Assembly (NCBI RefSeq): GCF_002929355.1
Contig: NZ_PJIR01000004.1
Location: 62,001 to 126,000 of the forward strand
DNA length: 64,000 nt
Source of the DNA: Arthrobacter sp. B0490
Lineage (GTDB): Bacteria; Actinomycetota; Actinomycetes; Actinomycetales; Micrococcaceae
Reading direction: 5' to 3'
Part shown: one piece after another, positions 1 through 8,073 of the stretch
How the letters are laid out: each line of letters opens with the position of its first letter
Numbering within the stretch: the first letter of the stretch is position 1
Position numbers and translations under genes: made by a program
Notes under the pieces: model-generated
Told to the model about the DNA's origin: nothing
The model's input: only the letters and a program-made list of their open reading frames with translations
Database searches by the model: none

Positions 1-767
1 TGCTGGACGAGCTGACCCGCACGCTCGACGCGGCCGGATATCGGGTCGTGATCTGGAATGCCGGGGCGGAGAGCCACGTCGATGCCGTCGCGGCCATCCG
101 GGAACGGGCCGTGGACGGGGTGATCTTCACGACGGCGACGAAGGAGTCGGTCGAACTCCAGGCCGCAGTGTCGCAGGACAACCCGATCGTGCTGATCAAC
201 CGGATCGTCGAAGGGCTGGAGTGCGACCAGGTGGCCAGCGACAACGTCACGGGGGGTGCACTGGTCGCCGACTACCTCCTCCGCCACGGTCGGACCAGGG
301 CCGTCCTGATCTCAGGAACCGAGGAGGCCAGTACCTCCAGGGACCGCTGTGCCGGCTTCCTGCAGCGCATGAGCGATCGGGGCCACCCCGTACCGGCTGC
401 CCTGCAGTTCCAGGGCGGGTTCTCCCATGATCGCGCGACGCAGATCGTCGACGGGATCCTCGCCGGCAGCGACCGCCCCCAGGCCGTGTTCTGCGTCAAC
501 GACTACATGGCCTTCGGTGCCCTCGATGCCCTCCGCGGTAGGACGGCGCCGGGCCGGGACGACTGCTGGGTGATCGGGTACGACGACGTCGAGATGGCCG
601 CGTGGGAATCCTTCAGCCTCACCACGGTGCGCCAGCCCAGCCGCGAGATGGCGCAGGCGGGGGTCCGCATGCTGCTCGACCGGCTCCTGACGCCCGGCCT
701 GCCCCTCCAGCAGGTCGAGTTCCCCAGCGTCCTCATCCCTCGTCGAAGCACCTCGTACGCGGCCTGA
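1..767 (+). CDS. LacI-family transcriptional regulator, C-terminal part (5' end outside window)
   Basis: The reading frame is open from the first bases of the window, so the visible 255 residues are the ligand-binding part of a longer protein whose N-terminal DNA-binding domain lies upstream. The fold is periplasmic-binding-protein-like. It shows the LacI/GalR pattern of an effector domain: an RDRCAGF element typical of the region after the first subdomain, then FCVNDYMAFGALDAL and VIGYDDVEMA, matching the usual (V/F)-x-N-D-x-(M/L)-A-x-G and G-(Y/F)-D-D segments. It ends in a serine-rich R-R-S-T-S tail. The effector and target genes cannot be told from this fragment. A strong hairpin follows the stop. 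Family assignment is secure; specificity is unknown. Confidence 0.88.
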   Translation, partial: LDELTRTLDAAGYRVVIWNAGAESHVDAVAAIRERAVDGVIFTTATKESVELQAAVSQDNPIVLINRIVEGLECDQVASDNVTGGALVADYLLRHGRTRAVLISGTEEASTSRDRCAGFLQRMSDRGHPVPAALQFQGGFSHDRATQIVDGILAGSDRPQAVFCVNDYMAFGALDALRGRTAPGRDDCWVIGYDDVEMAAWESFSLTTVRQPSREMAQAGVRMLLDRLLTPGLPLQQVEFPSVLIPRRSTSYAA

Positions 768-800
768 CGCGGCACCCCCGGGGGCGCGGGCGCGGCCCGG

Positions 801-836
801 CGGGCCACCGTCTATCGACCGATAGCCGGTGGCCCG
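801..836. terminator. Bidirectional hairpin between convergent LacI and catalase genes
   Basis: Arms CGGGCCACCG (801-810) and CGGTGGCCCG (827-836) pair perfectly. After one mismatch the stem continues with CTATC (812-816) and GATAG (821-825) around the loop GACC. It sits between the stops of two convergent genes. There is no clear U-tract, so termination is inferred from position and stem strength. Confidence 0.6.
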
Positions 837-855
837 AGGCCGGAGCCCCGTTCAG

Positions 856-1809
856 CTACTTGCCGACCGGCCCGAACATGGCGTCGATGTCGGCCATCTC
901 CATGTCGGCCGTGGCCTGGATCAGCTGGAGCAGCTCGGGGTCCAGTCCGGGGGCGAACTCCTCGAGCCGCTCGGGGGCGATCTCCGACGGCACGCCTTCG
1001 GGGGCCTGCTCGCTGGCATCGAGGGTGGTGCCGTCGTTCGACGGTGACAGCCCCTGGTAGATCTTGCCGGCCTCCGACTGGCCCTTGAGGTCGAAGGTGT
1101 ACTGCTTGCTGTGCAGCCCGAGGTCGAGGAGCTTCTTGACCTCGGGGAACTGCTCGGCGTTGGTCTTCGGGATGGGCAGCAGCGACTTCCAGTTCACCCC
1201 GAGCGTCTCGAGGGCCTTGGCGAACCCGTTCTCGTGGGCCTGGTCGCGGACGATCAGGTAGGAGATGGTGGAGCGCGCGGTCTTGTTGTCCGTCATCTCG
1301 TACATGCGGCACTTCTGCAGCCGGCCGGTGGCCTCGAGCATCAGGTTGTAGAGCAGGTCCAGGGGGAGGTTCCCGGAGTTGTAGACGTAGCTGCCGCTCC
1401 AGGGGTTGCCCGCCGAGTCCACGGGCAGGGCCCCCTGCGCGCCCACGAGGTAGTGGTGGATATTGCTCTGGGACAGGGCGAGGTTGAGCGGAATCGCCCC
1501 GCCCGCGCCGGGTGTGTCCAGAGGGTCGTCGAGCTTGCCCTGGTAGCGGGGTGAGCCGTCGAGGAGTCGGGAGATCGTGGTGCCGATCAGCTCCACGTGG
1601 CTGATCTCCTCTGTGCCGATGCCCTGGATCAGGTCGCGGTAGGGCTTGGCCGCCGCGCCGCGGAAGTTCATGCTCTGGAACAGGTACTGCATCATGGTGC
1701 GCATCTCGCCGAACTGCCCACCCAGGCCCTCCTGGAGGGCATTGGCGGCAGCGGGATCCGGCTCGTCGGGGATGATCTCGTTGATGAGTTGCTGGACGTG
1801 GAAGAACAT
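856..1809 (-). CDS. Manganese-containing catalase
   Basis: This 317-residue ferritin-like protein disproportionates hydrogen peroxide in the cytoplasm at a dinuclear manganese centre. Expected metal ligands are visible: Glu35 (GGQFGEMRTM), the ExxH pair Glu68/His71 (TEEISHVE), a later glutamate in LMLEATGR and a histidine in RDQAHENGF. Length fits non-haem Mn-catalases. The C-terminal tail after about residue 260 is acidic and proline-rich and looks disordered. The gene is alone on its strand, converging on the LacI gene, with AGGAGGC just upstream of ATG 1809. It probably contributes to oxidative or desiccation stress defence. Family assignment is firm; regulation is not visible. Confidence 0.92.
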   Translation of the reverse strand: MFFHVQQLINEIIPDEPDPAAANALQEGLGGQFGEMRTMMQYLFQSMNFRGAAAKPYRDLIQGIGTEEISHVELIGTTISRLLDGSPRYQGKLDDPLDTPGAGGAIPLNLALSQSNIHHYLVGAQGALPVDSAGNPWSGSYVYNSGNLPLDLLYNLMLEATGRLQKCRMYEMTDNKTARSTISYLIVRDQAHENGFAKALETLGVNWKSLLPIPKTNAEQFPEVKKLLDLGLHSKQYTFDLKGQSEAGKIYQGLSPSNDGTTLDASEQAPEGVPSEIAPERLEEFAPGLDPELLQLIQATADMEMADIDAMFGPVGK

Positions 1810-1988
1810 GGCGCCTCCTTAGAAGGGCGGCAGTGTGCCACCAGGCCCCACACTTCTCCAGAACACCCGCTCCCACAACCGTGCCTGTCTCCGGGCGTCA
1901 GGGGTTGCCAACCACGGACAACTGCGTCCTCCCTGACGGGGTGTCCGAGGATCGGGCACGTACGGCCGTCATCGTGTGCCCGCGCTCG

Positions 1989-2414
1989 TCAGCTCCTGTG
2001 GTTCAGCACCGCGAAGGAGGATGCCCCGGTGAGGACGACCGCGCCCATCAGCAGGGCCATCACCATCGGCACGTCCGCCCCGAACCCCATGGCGAGGGTG
2101 GCGGCGCCGATCAGGGGCAGCGCCACCAGCCCGACGACGGCGAGCGAACGGGTCAGGATGTCGTCCTCGCGCTCATCTCCGGTCTGCGTCCAGGCCCGTT
2201 CGAAGGTCGAGGCCTGGCTGGGCCTGCGGATCACCCGCCAGGCCATCACCAGGGCGCCGACGATGCCGATGCCGAGTCCGACCATGAATCCCGGAACCAT
2301 GTCGCCGGGCGCGTGCTCCCTCAGCGAGACGACTGCGACAACCACGAGGCCGAGGACGATCACGAGGATTCCCACCGCGATCCCGGTGCGCTTGGCGGAA
2401 AGGTCAGGTCGCAT
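1989..2414 (-). CDS. Small four-helix membrane protein paired with XRE regulator
   Basis: This 141-residue protein has four predicted membrane segments at about residues 11-30, 42-60, 88-107 and 113-132. A hydrophilic cytoplasmic loop (about 61-87) rich in Asp, Glu and Arg separates the two hairpins. Its start overlaps the end of the upstream XRE gene by 11 bp, so the two are translated together. Small XRE regulators paired with a short polytopic membrane protein are a common bacterial arrangement, where the membrane partner may modulate the regulator or stress tolerance. I do not recognise a characterised function; it resembles DUF2178-type proteins in layout only. Confidence 0.7.
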   Translation of the reverse strand: MRPDLSAKRTGIAVGILVIVLGLVVVAVVSLREHAPGDMVPGFMVGLGIGIVGALVMAWRVIRRPSQASTFERAWTQTGDEREDDILTRSLAVVGLVALPLIGAATLAMGFGADVPMVMALLMGAVVLTGASSFAVLNHRS

Positions 2415-2595
2415 GGAAGATCTCCTCTACTGCACGTCCGAAATGGCGGGCGATGGCGATGGCGAGCGGAAGGGAGGGGTCGTACCGGCCGGTCTCGATC
2501 GAATTGACGGTCTGACGGGAGACCCCGAGGGCCTCCGCCAACTCCCGCTGCGACACGCCGCCCTCGGTGCGGAGTGCGCGAATACTGTTCTGCAT
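2404..2595 (-). CDS. Short XRE-family DNA-binding regulator
   Basis: The 63-residue protein is a single helix-turn-helix domain: GVSQRELAEALGVSRQTV supplies the two helices, followed by NSIETGRYDPSLPLAIAIA, which is characteristic of the small YozG/XRE group. It starts 19 bp from a 36-bp perfect palindrome (2614-2649), the obvious autoregulatory operator. It is co-transcribed with the downstream membrane protein through an 11-bp overlap. A role as repressor of this two-gene operon is inferred from size, architecture and operator placement. Confidence 0.88.
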   Translation of the reverse strand: MQNSIRALRTEGGVSQRELAEALGVSRQTVNSIETGRYDPSLPLAIAIARHFGRAVEEIFHAT

Positions 2596-2613
2596 GCGAC
2601 CCCGACCTCCTGG

Positions 2614-2649
2614 TGTAAAGCACCCTTGTCATGACAAGGGTGCTTTACA
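2614..2649. promoter_or_regulatory. 36-bp perfect palindrome, probable XRE operator
   Basis: The sequence is a perfect inverted repeat centred between 2631 and 2632. Each half (TGTAAAGCACCCTTGTCA and its reverse complement) is itself an imperfect dyad of the form TGWMAAG-N4-CTTKWCA, so it can be read as two adjacent 18-bp operators in mirror orientation. It lies immediately upstream of the XRE gene start (2595, minus strand). Binding by that regulator is inferred. Confidence 0.7.
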
Positions 2650-3036
2650 TATCGGTGCTTGTCAACAGGAGCGCGAGGTGGGTGGCCCCGTCGGCGCCGG
2701 AGCCGGATCCCCGGTTCGTCGTGGCTGCCGAGGTCCTCGCGGCGATCCAGATGCCGCCCATGAGGTGGCGTCCGACGGACGCGGGCGTGGATGGGCGTCG
2801 ATGGTGTCCGTGCTCGAGCGTCGGCCGCAACAGGGCGATGACCGAGGCCGATCCCTGCCGAGTGGCCAGGTCGATGAACGCCTGAAGGATCTGTGCTGGG
2901 GGTTCCGTCCGCATCCTTCGGCCACCCAGCATGGTGGTGCTGGCTCATCGGAACGGACCAGCACCACCACGGCAAGCGGGCTTTGACGCCTGCTGCTTGC
3001 TCACCGATGGGGGGTCAATGAGCAATCCAATCATAA
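2650..3036. other. Stretch without a convincing gene
   Basis: Several short overlapping open frames exist on both strands here, the longest 95-102 codons on the minus strand. None has a credible ribosome-binding site, a recognisable domain or a composition that sets it apart from chance in G+C-rich DNA. It may hold the promoter region of the TetR gene or remnants of a lost gene. I see no RNA gene. Confidence 0.5.
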
Positions 3037-3088
3037 GCGGACAGACCGGTCTGTCCGCAAGTCACGAACGGACAGACCGGTCTGTCCG
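3037..3088. promoter_or_regulatory. Twin TetR-type palindromic operators
   Basis: Two near-identical perfect palindromes, 3037-3058 (half-site GCGGACAGACC) and 3069-3088 (half-site CGGACAGACC), have centres 31 bp apart, about three helical turns. They sit 48-99 bp upstream of the chosen TetR start and are the natural binding sites for the TetR protein encoded next to them. Function is inferred from symmetry, duplication and position. Confidence 0.75.
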
Positions 3089-3135
3089 CAAGTTGTATGG
3101 TTAGGATCGGTCGTGACCCTGACGGGAGAAGGCGG

Positions 3136-3732
3136 ATGCACCTGGTAGAGAAATCCTCGGTGAAGACTGCGCGAGAGCGGATCCTCGATGCGTCCTACGA
3201 CCTGTTCGTCGAGCGTGGCGTCCGATCAGTGGGCATCAACGAGATCATCCACACGGCGGGGGTCGCGAAAGCGTCCTTCTACAGCCACTTCCCGTCGAAG
3301 AACGACCTGATCATGGCGTTCCTCAGTCGCCGTCGCGACCTCTTCACCATCGGCTATCTGGGTGCCGAAGCCCAGAAACGGGGGGACTCCCCCCAGGATC
3401 AGCTCCTGGCGATCTTCGACATCTTCGACGAATGGTTCCAGGCCGAGGACTTCACCGGCTGCCCGTACATCCGCGCCCTGGTCGAGGCGGGTCCCGGCGA
3501 TGTCATCGGGGCGGCCAGCGCGGGCTACCTGCGGGACATGCGCGATCAGGTCGAGAGCGCTGCTGCAGGGATGGGGCTCACCGACCCGCGTGACTTCGCG
3601 GAGTGCTGGATGATCCTTCTCCAGGGCTCGGTCGTCGCCGCGATGGGCAGCGGCTACACCTCGCCCGGCCGGATCAGGAAGCTCGGGCAGCTGCTCATCG
3701 CGAGCCACGTCCCGGACCGGACCTCTCCCTGA
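3136..3732 (+). CDS. TetR/AcrR-family transcriptional regulator
   Basis: The N-terminal helix-turn-helix (TARERILDASYDLFVERG through VAKASFYSHFPSKNDLI) is a textbook TetR DNA-binding domain, followed by an all-helical effector domain with CPYIRALVEAGP, as in many TetR proteins that repress neighbouring oxidoreductase genes. An ATG at 3097 is in frame, but the start at 3136 is preferred because GGGAGAAGG lies just before it and the 3097 ATG lies 8 bp from the operator, where a promoter is expected. That gives 198 residues, the usual TetR size. Likely autoregulated through the twin palindromes at 3037-3088. It may also control the downstream YCII protein and nearby dehydrogenases; the effector is unknown. 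Confidence 0.9.
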   Translation: MHLVEKSSVKTARERILDASYDLFVERGVRSVGINEIIHTAGVAKASFYSHFPSKNDLIMAFLSRRRDLFTIGYLGAEAQKRGDSPQDQLLAIFDIFDEWFQAEDFTGCPYIRALVEAGPGDVIGAASAGYLRDMRDQVESAAAGMGLTDPRDFAECWMILLQGSVVAAMGSGYTSPGRIRKLGQLLIASHVPDRTSP

Positions 3733-3820
3733 CGATCTGGATCCCACCCTTCGATGACTTCGCCCGGGTGCCCCCGTCCACCAGATGACCGCACCACCGA
3801 CCGCTACGAAAGGTCCGCCG

Positions 3821-4177
3821 ATGCCGCACTTCGCCATCCTCATCTATGCCGACGAGTCCCTCCATGCCGTGGACGCTGCAGCGGCCGAGCTCGAGGAGAA
3901 CGACCAACACGCCCGGGACCTCGCAGTCGCCGGCACGATGTCACTCGCCTATGCGCTGACGCCTCGGGCCAGCGCGGTGTCCGTCCGGCGGGACAGCACG
4001 GAGCCCGGCCCCTTCGTGGAGGCCGACCAGATCGTCGCAGGCTTCTACGTCGTGGAAGCCCCCGATCTCGATGCCGCGGTGGCGATCGCCCGCCTGAACC
4101 CCGCGGTCTCCACGAGCACGGGCGGCGTGGAGGTGCGCCCCGTCCACAGCGGAGGCATCACCGGCAATCCCGGGTAG
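3821..4177 (+). CDS. YCII-related (DGPF-type) domain protein
   Basis: The 118-residue protein begins MPHFAILIYADES, the typical first strand of YCII/DGPF proteins that form dimeric ferredoxin-like barrels. It continues with GPFVEADQIVAGFYVVEAPDLDAAVAIA and a C-terminal G-G-V-E-V-R-P strand characteristic of the family. The start at 3821 is chosen over an in-frame ATG at 3785 because GAAAGG precedes it and the family begins there. Such proteins often sit beside ECF sigma or TetR genes; their biochemical role is mostly unknown. It follows the TetR gene on the same strand after an 88-bp gap. Confidence 0.82.
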   Translation: MPHFAILIYADESLHAVDAAAAELEENDQHARDLAVAGTMSLAYALTPRASAVSVRRDSTEPGPFVEADQIVAGFYVVEAPDLDAAVAIARLNPAVSTSTGGVEVRPVHSGGITGNPG

Positions 4178-4228
4178 GCGAGGGACAGCCCTGCCGAACG
4201 GGCGCCAGGACCAGGAATCGACGGCACC

Positions 4229-5071
4229 TCAGCCGGACGCCGTGTTCTCCATGCTCCAGCTGGCGAGGAACGGTAGTTTCCGCGTCGTCTCGGAATCGGG
4301 TTGCGCCGTGTACACGACGAGGACCTGGTCGGTGCTGCGCGTCGCCAGAACGGTCTCGATGTCGAAGGACAGCGCCCCGACGATCGGATGCAGGATCTGC
4401 TTGGCGGCCGACGTGTAGTCCTGCACCCCGTGGTCGTCCCACCACTGCGCCGCGTCGGCGTCCCGTGACCGGAGCTCGTCGATCAACGCGATGAGCCGGT
4501 CGTCGTCGGGGTGGCGGCCGAGTTCGCCGCGCAGGGCGGCAACCGTCGAGGCAGCGAAATGCTCCCAGTTCACGATGCGCTCCCGGGCCAGGGGGTCGAA
4601 GAACATGAAGCGCACCAGGGACGACGCCGGTCGCAGGTTCCCGAGGACGGCGGTGAGGAGCGCGTTGGTCGCCAGGACCTCTCCCCGGCGGCCGAGGATG
4701 AGGGCCGGCACGTGGTCCATGACGGTCATCAGCCGGAGCAACCCGCGGTCGGCGTGCTGCACGAGTGCCGAGGTGGCCCGGTGCTGGTCCGAGGGGTCGG
4801 CCAGGACAAGAAGGTGCTTCCGCTCCACCTCGTCCAGACGCAGCGCCTTTGCCAGTGCGTCGAGGACGCTGCGGGAGACGTTCGCCTGCCGCCCTTGTTC
4901 CAGGCGGCTGTAGTAGTCGGAACTCACACCGGCCAGGACGGCCAGTTCCTCCTTGCGCAACCCGGGCACCCGGCGGGGGCCGGGGAATGCGCGCATCCCG
5001 ACGTCCGCCGGGGTCAGACCGTCGCGGCGGGAGCGCAGGAACGCTCCGAGTTGCGTGCGATCAGCGGTCAT
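4229..5071 (-). CDS. XRE-family regulator with MmyB-like ligand-binding domain
   Basis: In this 280-residue protein the N-terminal helix-turn-helix (about residues 8-80, including LRKEELAVLAGVSSDYYSRL) is followed by a MmyB-type PAS-like domain beginning near PALILGRRGEVLATNALL, thought to bind a fatty-acid-like ligand. This architecture is abundant in actinobacteria, where it typically lies divergent to a short-chain dehydrogenase gene, as here: the SDR at 5172 starts 100 bp away on the other strand. Repression of the divergent dehydrogenase genes is therefore likely but inferred. No operator was identified with confidence in the short spacer. Confidence 0.9.
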   Translation of the reverse strand: MTADRTQLGAFLRSRRDGLTPADVGMRAFPGPRRVPGLRKEELAVLAGVSSDYYSRLEQGRQANVSRSVLDALAKALRLDEVERKHLLVLADPSDQHRATSALVQHADRGLLRLMTVMDHVPALILGRRGEVLATNALLTAVLGNLRPASSLVRFMFFDPLARERIVNWEHFAASTVAALRGELGRHPDDDRLIALIDELRSRDADAAQWWDDHGVQDYTSAAKQILHPIVGALSFDIETVLATRSTDQVLVVYTAQPDSETTRKLPFLASWSMENTASG

Positions 5072-5171
5072 CTCCTCACTGTAGGACTTCCCGCACGGCC
5101 CAGCGTGGTCCTGTCATGCCCCGGTTGACCGTGATCTGGTTCGGGTGTCCGCCTGGGTCTAGAACTGATCC

Positions 5172-5963
5172 ATGACATGGACATCGAACGCCCCTTTCAT
5201 CAGCCCGAGGAACCTCGAGGGCCGGACTGCACTCGTCACGGGTTCCACCAGCGGCATCGGGGCCGCGACCGCCTCTGCCCTGGCAGCGGCCGGCGCCGAG
5301 GTCCTCGTGAGCGGACGCGACACGACCCGTGGAGCGGAGGTCACGACGCGCATCAGGGAGGCCGGGGGCCGGGCGACGTTCCTCGACGTCGACCTGGCGG
5401 GCGAATACGCGGTCCTGCGACGGTTCGCCGCCGACGCCACCGACCTGCTCGGAGGGCGCATCGACATCCTGGTGAACAACGCCGGAATCTACCCCGCGAC
5501 GACGACGGCGGATCTTGCCGATGACGAGCTCGACGCCATGCTCGCCGTCAACGTGCGCGCGCCGCACGTCCTCGGTTCGTCGATCCTGCCAGCCATGGCG
5601 GAGACCGGGGCGGGTGTGATCGTCAATGTCGGGTCCTGGATGGCATCGGTGGGTAGTCCCTTCGCCGCCATGTACACGGCGACCAAGGCCGCCGTCGAGC
5701 AACTCACCAGGTCCTGGGCCGCCGAATTCGGTCCCAGGGGTGTGCGTGTCAATACGATCTCCCCGGGGGCGACGCTGACTCCCGGCAATGAGGCGGCCCG
5801 ATCGGTCCTGGACGCGATGACGGCCACGACGCCGGCGGGCGTGGTCGTGCAGCCCGAGGACATCGCGCAGGGAGTACTCTTTCTCGCGTCCGACGCCTCC
5901 AGGATGATGCACGGGAGCATCCTGGCGATCGACGGCGGAATCGGAGCGACGCGGCTCGGCTGA
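5172..5963 (+). CDS. Short-chain dehydrogenase/reductase (SDR)
   Basis: The 263-residue Rossmann enzyme has the cofactor motif TGSTSGIG near residue 22, an NNAG motif (VNNAGIYP) and the catalytic YxxxK as YTATK, with a serine in VGSWMASVG ahead of it. The C-terminal AIDGGIGATRLG tail is typical of classical SDRs. The Arg in VSGRDTTRG at the end of the second strand suggests NADP(H) preference. It is divergent from the MmyB-type regulator and followed 45 bp later by a second SDR in the same direction, so the two are probably co-expressed. The substrate cannot be told from sequence. Confidence 0.9.
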   Translation: MTWTSNAPFISPRNLEGRTALVTGSTSGIGAATASALAAAGAEVLVSGRDTTRGAEVTTRIREAGGRATFLDVDLAGEYAVLRRFAADATDLLGGRIDILVNNAGIYPATTTADLADDELDAMLAVNVRAPHVLGSSILPAMAETGAGVIVNVGSWMASVGSPFAAMYTATKAAVEQLTRSWAAEFGPRGVRVNTISPGATLTPGNEAARSVLDAMTATTPAGVVVQPEDIAQGVLFLASDASRMMHGSILAIDGGIGATRLG

Positions 5964-6008
5964 GGCAGCCGTGCGCAGGACCGACCAGGAGCACCACGAC
6001 AGGACACC

Positions 6009-6947
6009 ATGACCAGCATCGACTCACCCTTCACCGCAGCGAGTACCGCCAATGAGGTCGTCGAGGGTATCGACCTGTCCGGCCGCACCGCGATCATCAC
6101 CGGCGGCGCGTCGGGTATCGGGATCGAGACCGCCCGAGCCCTCGCCCATGCCGGCGGCGACGTGACCCTCGCGGTCCGCGACGTCGATGCCGGCCGCCGT
6201 GTCGCGGAGGACATCACCGGCAGCCGACCCGACGTGACCGTCCACGTCGAACCTCTCGATCTCGCCGACCTCGACTCCGTTCACCGGTTCGCGGACGCAT
6301 GGTCGGGCCCACTGCACCTGCTGATCAACAACGCGGGCATCATGATGACCCCGGAGTTGCGGACGAGGCACGGGTGGGAGCTGCAGTTCGCCACCAACCA
6401 CCTCGGACACTTCGCCCTCGCCCACCGGTTGCACAGTGCGCTCGCGGCCGCGGGTGGCGCGAGGATCGTCGCGGTGAGCTCCAGCGGACACGGCATGTCC
6501 GACATCGTCTACGATGACCTCTTCTTCGAGCGCAGACCGTATGACGCCGGACAGGCCTACGGGCAATCGAAGACGGCGAACGTACTCTTCGCCGTCGAGG
6601 CGACGAGGCGATGGGCCGGGGACGGCATCACCGCGAACGCGGTCATGCCCGGCGGGATCTGGACGAACCTCCAGCGCCACTGGGACCCCGAGGCCCTGGC
6701 GGCGACGAAGAGGCAGGTCGCTGCCGCGGGCCTCACCATCAAGACACCCGAGCAGGGTGCCGCGACGTCCGTCTTCGCCGCGACCTCCCCCCTCCTGGAG
6801 AACACCGGAGGGAAGTACCTCGAGGACTGCAGGGAGGCAGAGGTGGTCCCGGCCATCATCGACGGGACCCATGGAGTGCTGCAGTACGCGCTGGACAAGG
6901 CCAACGCCCGACGGCTCTGGGACGTCTCCCTCGAACTCCTGCCGTAG
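6009..6947 (+). CDS. SDR-family oxidoreductase (retinol-dehydrogenase-like)
   Basis: The 312-residue protein has the glycine motif TGGASGIG, NNAGIMMTP, ATNHLGHFALAHRL and catalytic YGQSK. The N-H-L-G-H-F signature and longer C-terminal region place it in the extended retinol-dehydrogenase/WW-oxidoreductase-like SDR group rather than with its 263-residue neighbour. It probably shares a transcript with the upstream SDR and would be controlled by the same divergent MmyB-type regulator. The reaction is an NAD(P)-dependent alcohol/carbonyl interconversion on an unknown substrate. Confidence 0.87.
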   Translation: MTSIDSPFTAASTANEVVEGIDLSGRTAIITGGASGIGIETARALAHAGGDVTLAVRDVDAGRRVAEDITGSRPDVTVHVEPLDLADLDSVHRFADAWSGPLHLLINNAGIMMTPELRTRHGWELQFATNHLGHFALAHRLHSALAAAGGARIVAVSSSGHGMSDIVYDDLFFERRPYDAGQAYGQSKTANVLFAVEATRRWAGDGITANAVMPGGIWTNLQRHWDPEALAATKRQVAAAGLTIKTPEQGAATSVFAATSPLLENTGGKYLEDCREAEVVPAIIDGTHGVLQYALDKANARRLWDVSLELLP

Positions 6948-7080
6948 GCGCCCACCGGGACTCCGACGGCGTCGAGAAGAGCTCCTGGCTGACCGCCAGA
7001 TCCGCCTGCAGCTCCTCCGCACGTCGACCGTGGACCACCCGGCCTCGTCACCGTAACCGGAGCCCGGCAGTGACCACCGC

Positions 7081-8073
7081 TCAGGTATGGCCGGCCCCCT
7101 CGGCAGCTGGGGGTCTCGCCACCAGGATCTCGCCGACCCCGTCGATCGACAACGGACCCGTGCCTGCCGGCACGAGCCAGGTGCTGCCTCGTGGAGCGAC
7201 CTGGTCCCCCAGGACGACCTCACCCTCCCTGATCACGAGCACAGCGAATCCTGGTCGGATGGTGATCGGCCGGTCGACCGGGAGCCGCTCCAGGCGGAAG
7301 AAGGGGTCCGCGGCCGCCGGGAGGACCGAACCGCTGGAGGGTGCCGTCCGCACGAGACCCGGGAGTGCGCCCCGGGGGGTCGCCGTCCGCTGCACTGCAC
7401 GCAGTGCCACGTCGAAGCCGAGGCCCAGATGGCCGTCGGCGGTGCCGTCGAGTGCGAAGTCCCGCCATTCCAGCAGGATCGACAGGTCCTCGGGCTGCTG
7501 CAGTTCGAGGAGCAGGACGCCGGCGCCGATCGCGTGGAGCATGCCGGGCGGTACCCACACCACGTCGCCCGGCGAGACCTCGATCCGGTGCAGGAGGCCC
7601 AGCAGCTCGTCGACGTGCTGCGACTCGACGAGGGTTGCCAGTTCGGCTTCACCCACCTGCCGCGTGAGCCCGAGGTGGACCGTTCCGCCCTCGAGGATGT
7701 ACCAGGCTTCGGCCTTGCCGTGGCCGTTGCCGAGATGGCGGGCGGCGAAGGCGTCGTCGGGGTGCGCGTGCACGGGCAGGCGCTGGCCGGCGTCGAGCAG
7801 CTTCACCAGCAGGCGGACGTCATCGCCCCAGCGCGCCACATGGTCCGCGCCCAGCCAGTACGCGGGATCCGCTTCGACGGCGTCGCGGAAGAGCATGCCC
7901 TCGGCGAGACGCGTGAGCCCGAGCTCCTCCTCGCCGAAGATCGTCGTCGTCGAGCCGATCCAGTCCTCCGGCTCGAACTCTGCCGCGACCGGCTCTCCGC
8001 GGAAGGCCGAGATGCGGGCACCTCCGCGGTAGAAGCGCTCCGGCGGGTGATTCGGGGGCAGCCGCTCGATCAC
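7081..8073 (-). CDS. manA: Mannose-6-phosphate isomerase, type I
   Basis: The protein (330 residues from GTG 8073) interconverts mannose 6-phosphate and fructose 6-phosphate using one zinc ion. Cupin-fold signatures are clear: LPVHAHPDDAFAARHLG carries the first metal histidines, GKAEAWYIL the metal glutamate, and VVWVPPGMLHAIGAG the distal histidine. The GTG start overlaps the kinase stop as GTGA, so translation is coupled. It is the last gene of the DeoR-linked sugar operon. With the ADP-kinase and aldolase upstream it supplies fructose 6-phosphate to a local glycolytic branch. Family is secure; mannose as the physiological substrate is an inference. Confidence 0.88.
   Translation of the reverse strand: MIERLPPNHPPERFYRGGARISAFRGEPVAAEFEPEDWIGSTTTIFGEEELGLTRLAEGMLFRDAVEADPAYWLGADHVARWGDDVRLLVKLLDAGQRLPVHAHPDDAFAARHLGNGHGKAEAWYILEGGTVHLGLTRQVGEAELATLVESQHVDELLGLLHRIEVSPGDVVWVPPGMLHAIGAGVLLLELQQPEDLSILLEWRDFALDGTADGHLGLGFDVALRAVQRTATPRGALPGLVRTAPSSGSVLPAAADPFFRLERLPVDRPITIRPGFAVLVIREGEVVLGDQVAPRGSTWLVPAGTGPLSIDGVGEILVARPPAAEGAGHT

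Noticed and set aside
2645..2932. 95-codon minus-strand frame in the gap before the TetR gene
   Set aside because: No ribosome-binding site, no recognisable fold, and competing open frames on both strands.
3097..3135. Upstream ATG as the TetR start
   Set aside because: It lies 8 bp from the operator palindrome without a ribosome-binding site; ATG 3136 has GGGAGAAGG and gives normal family length.
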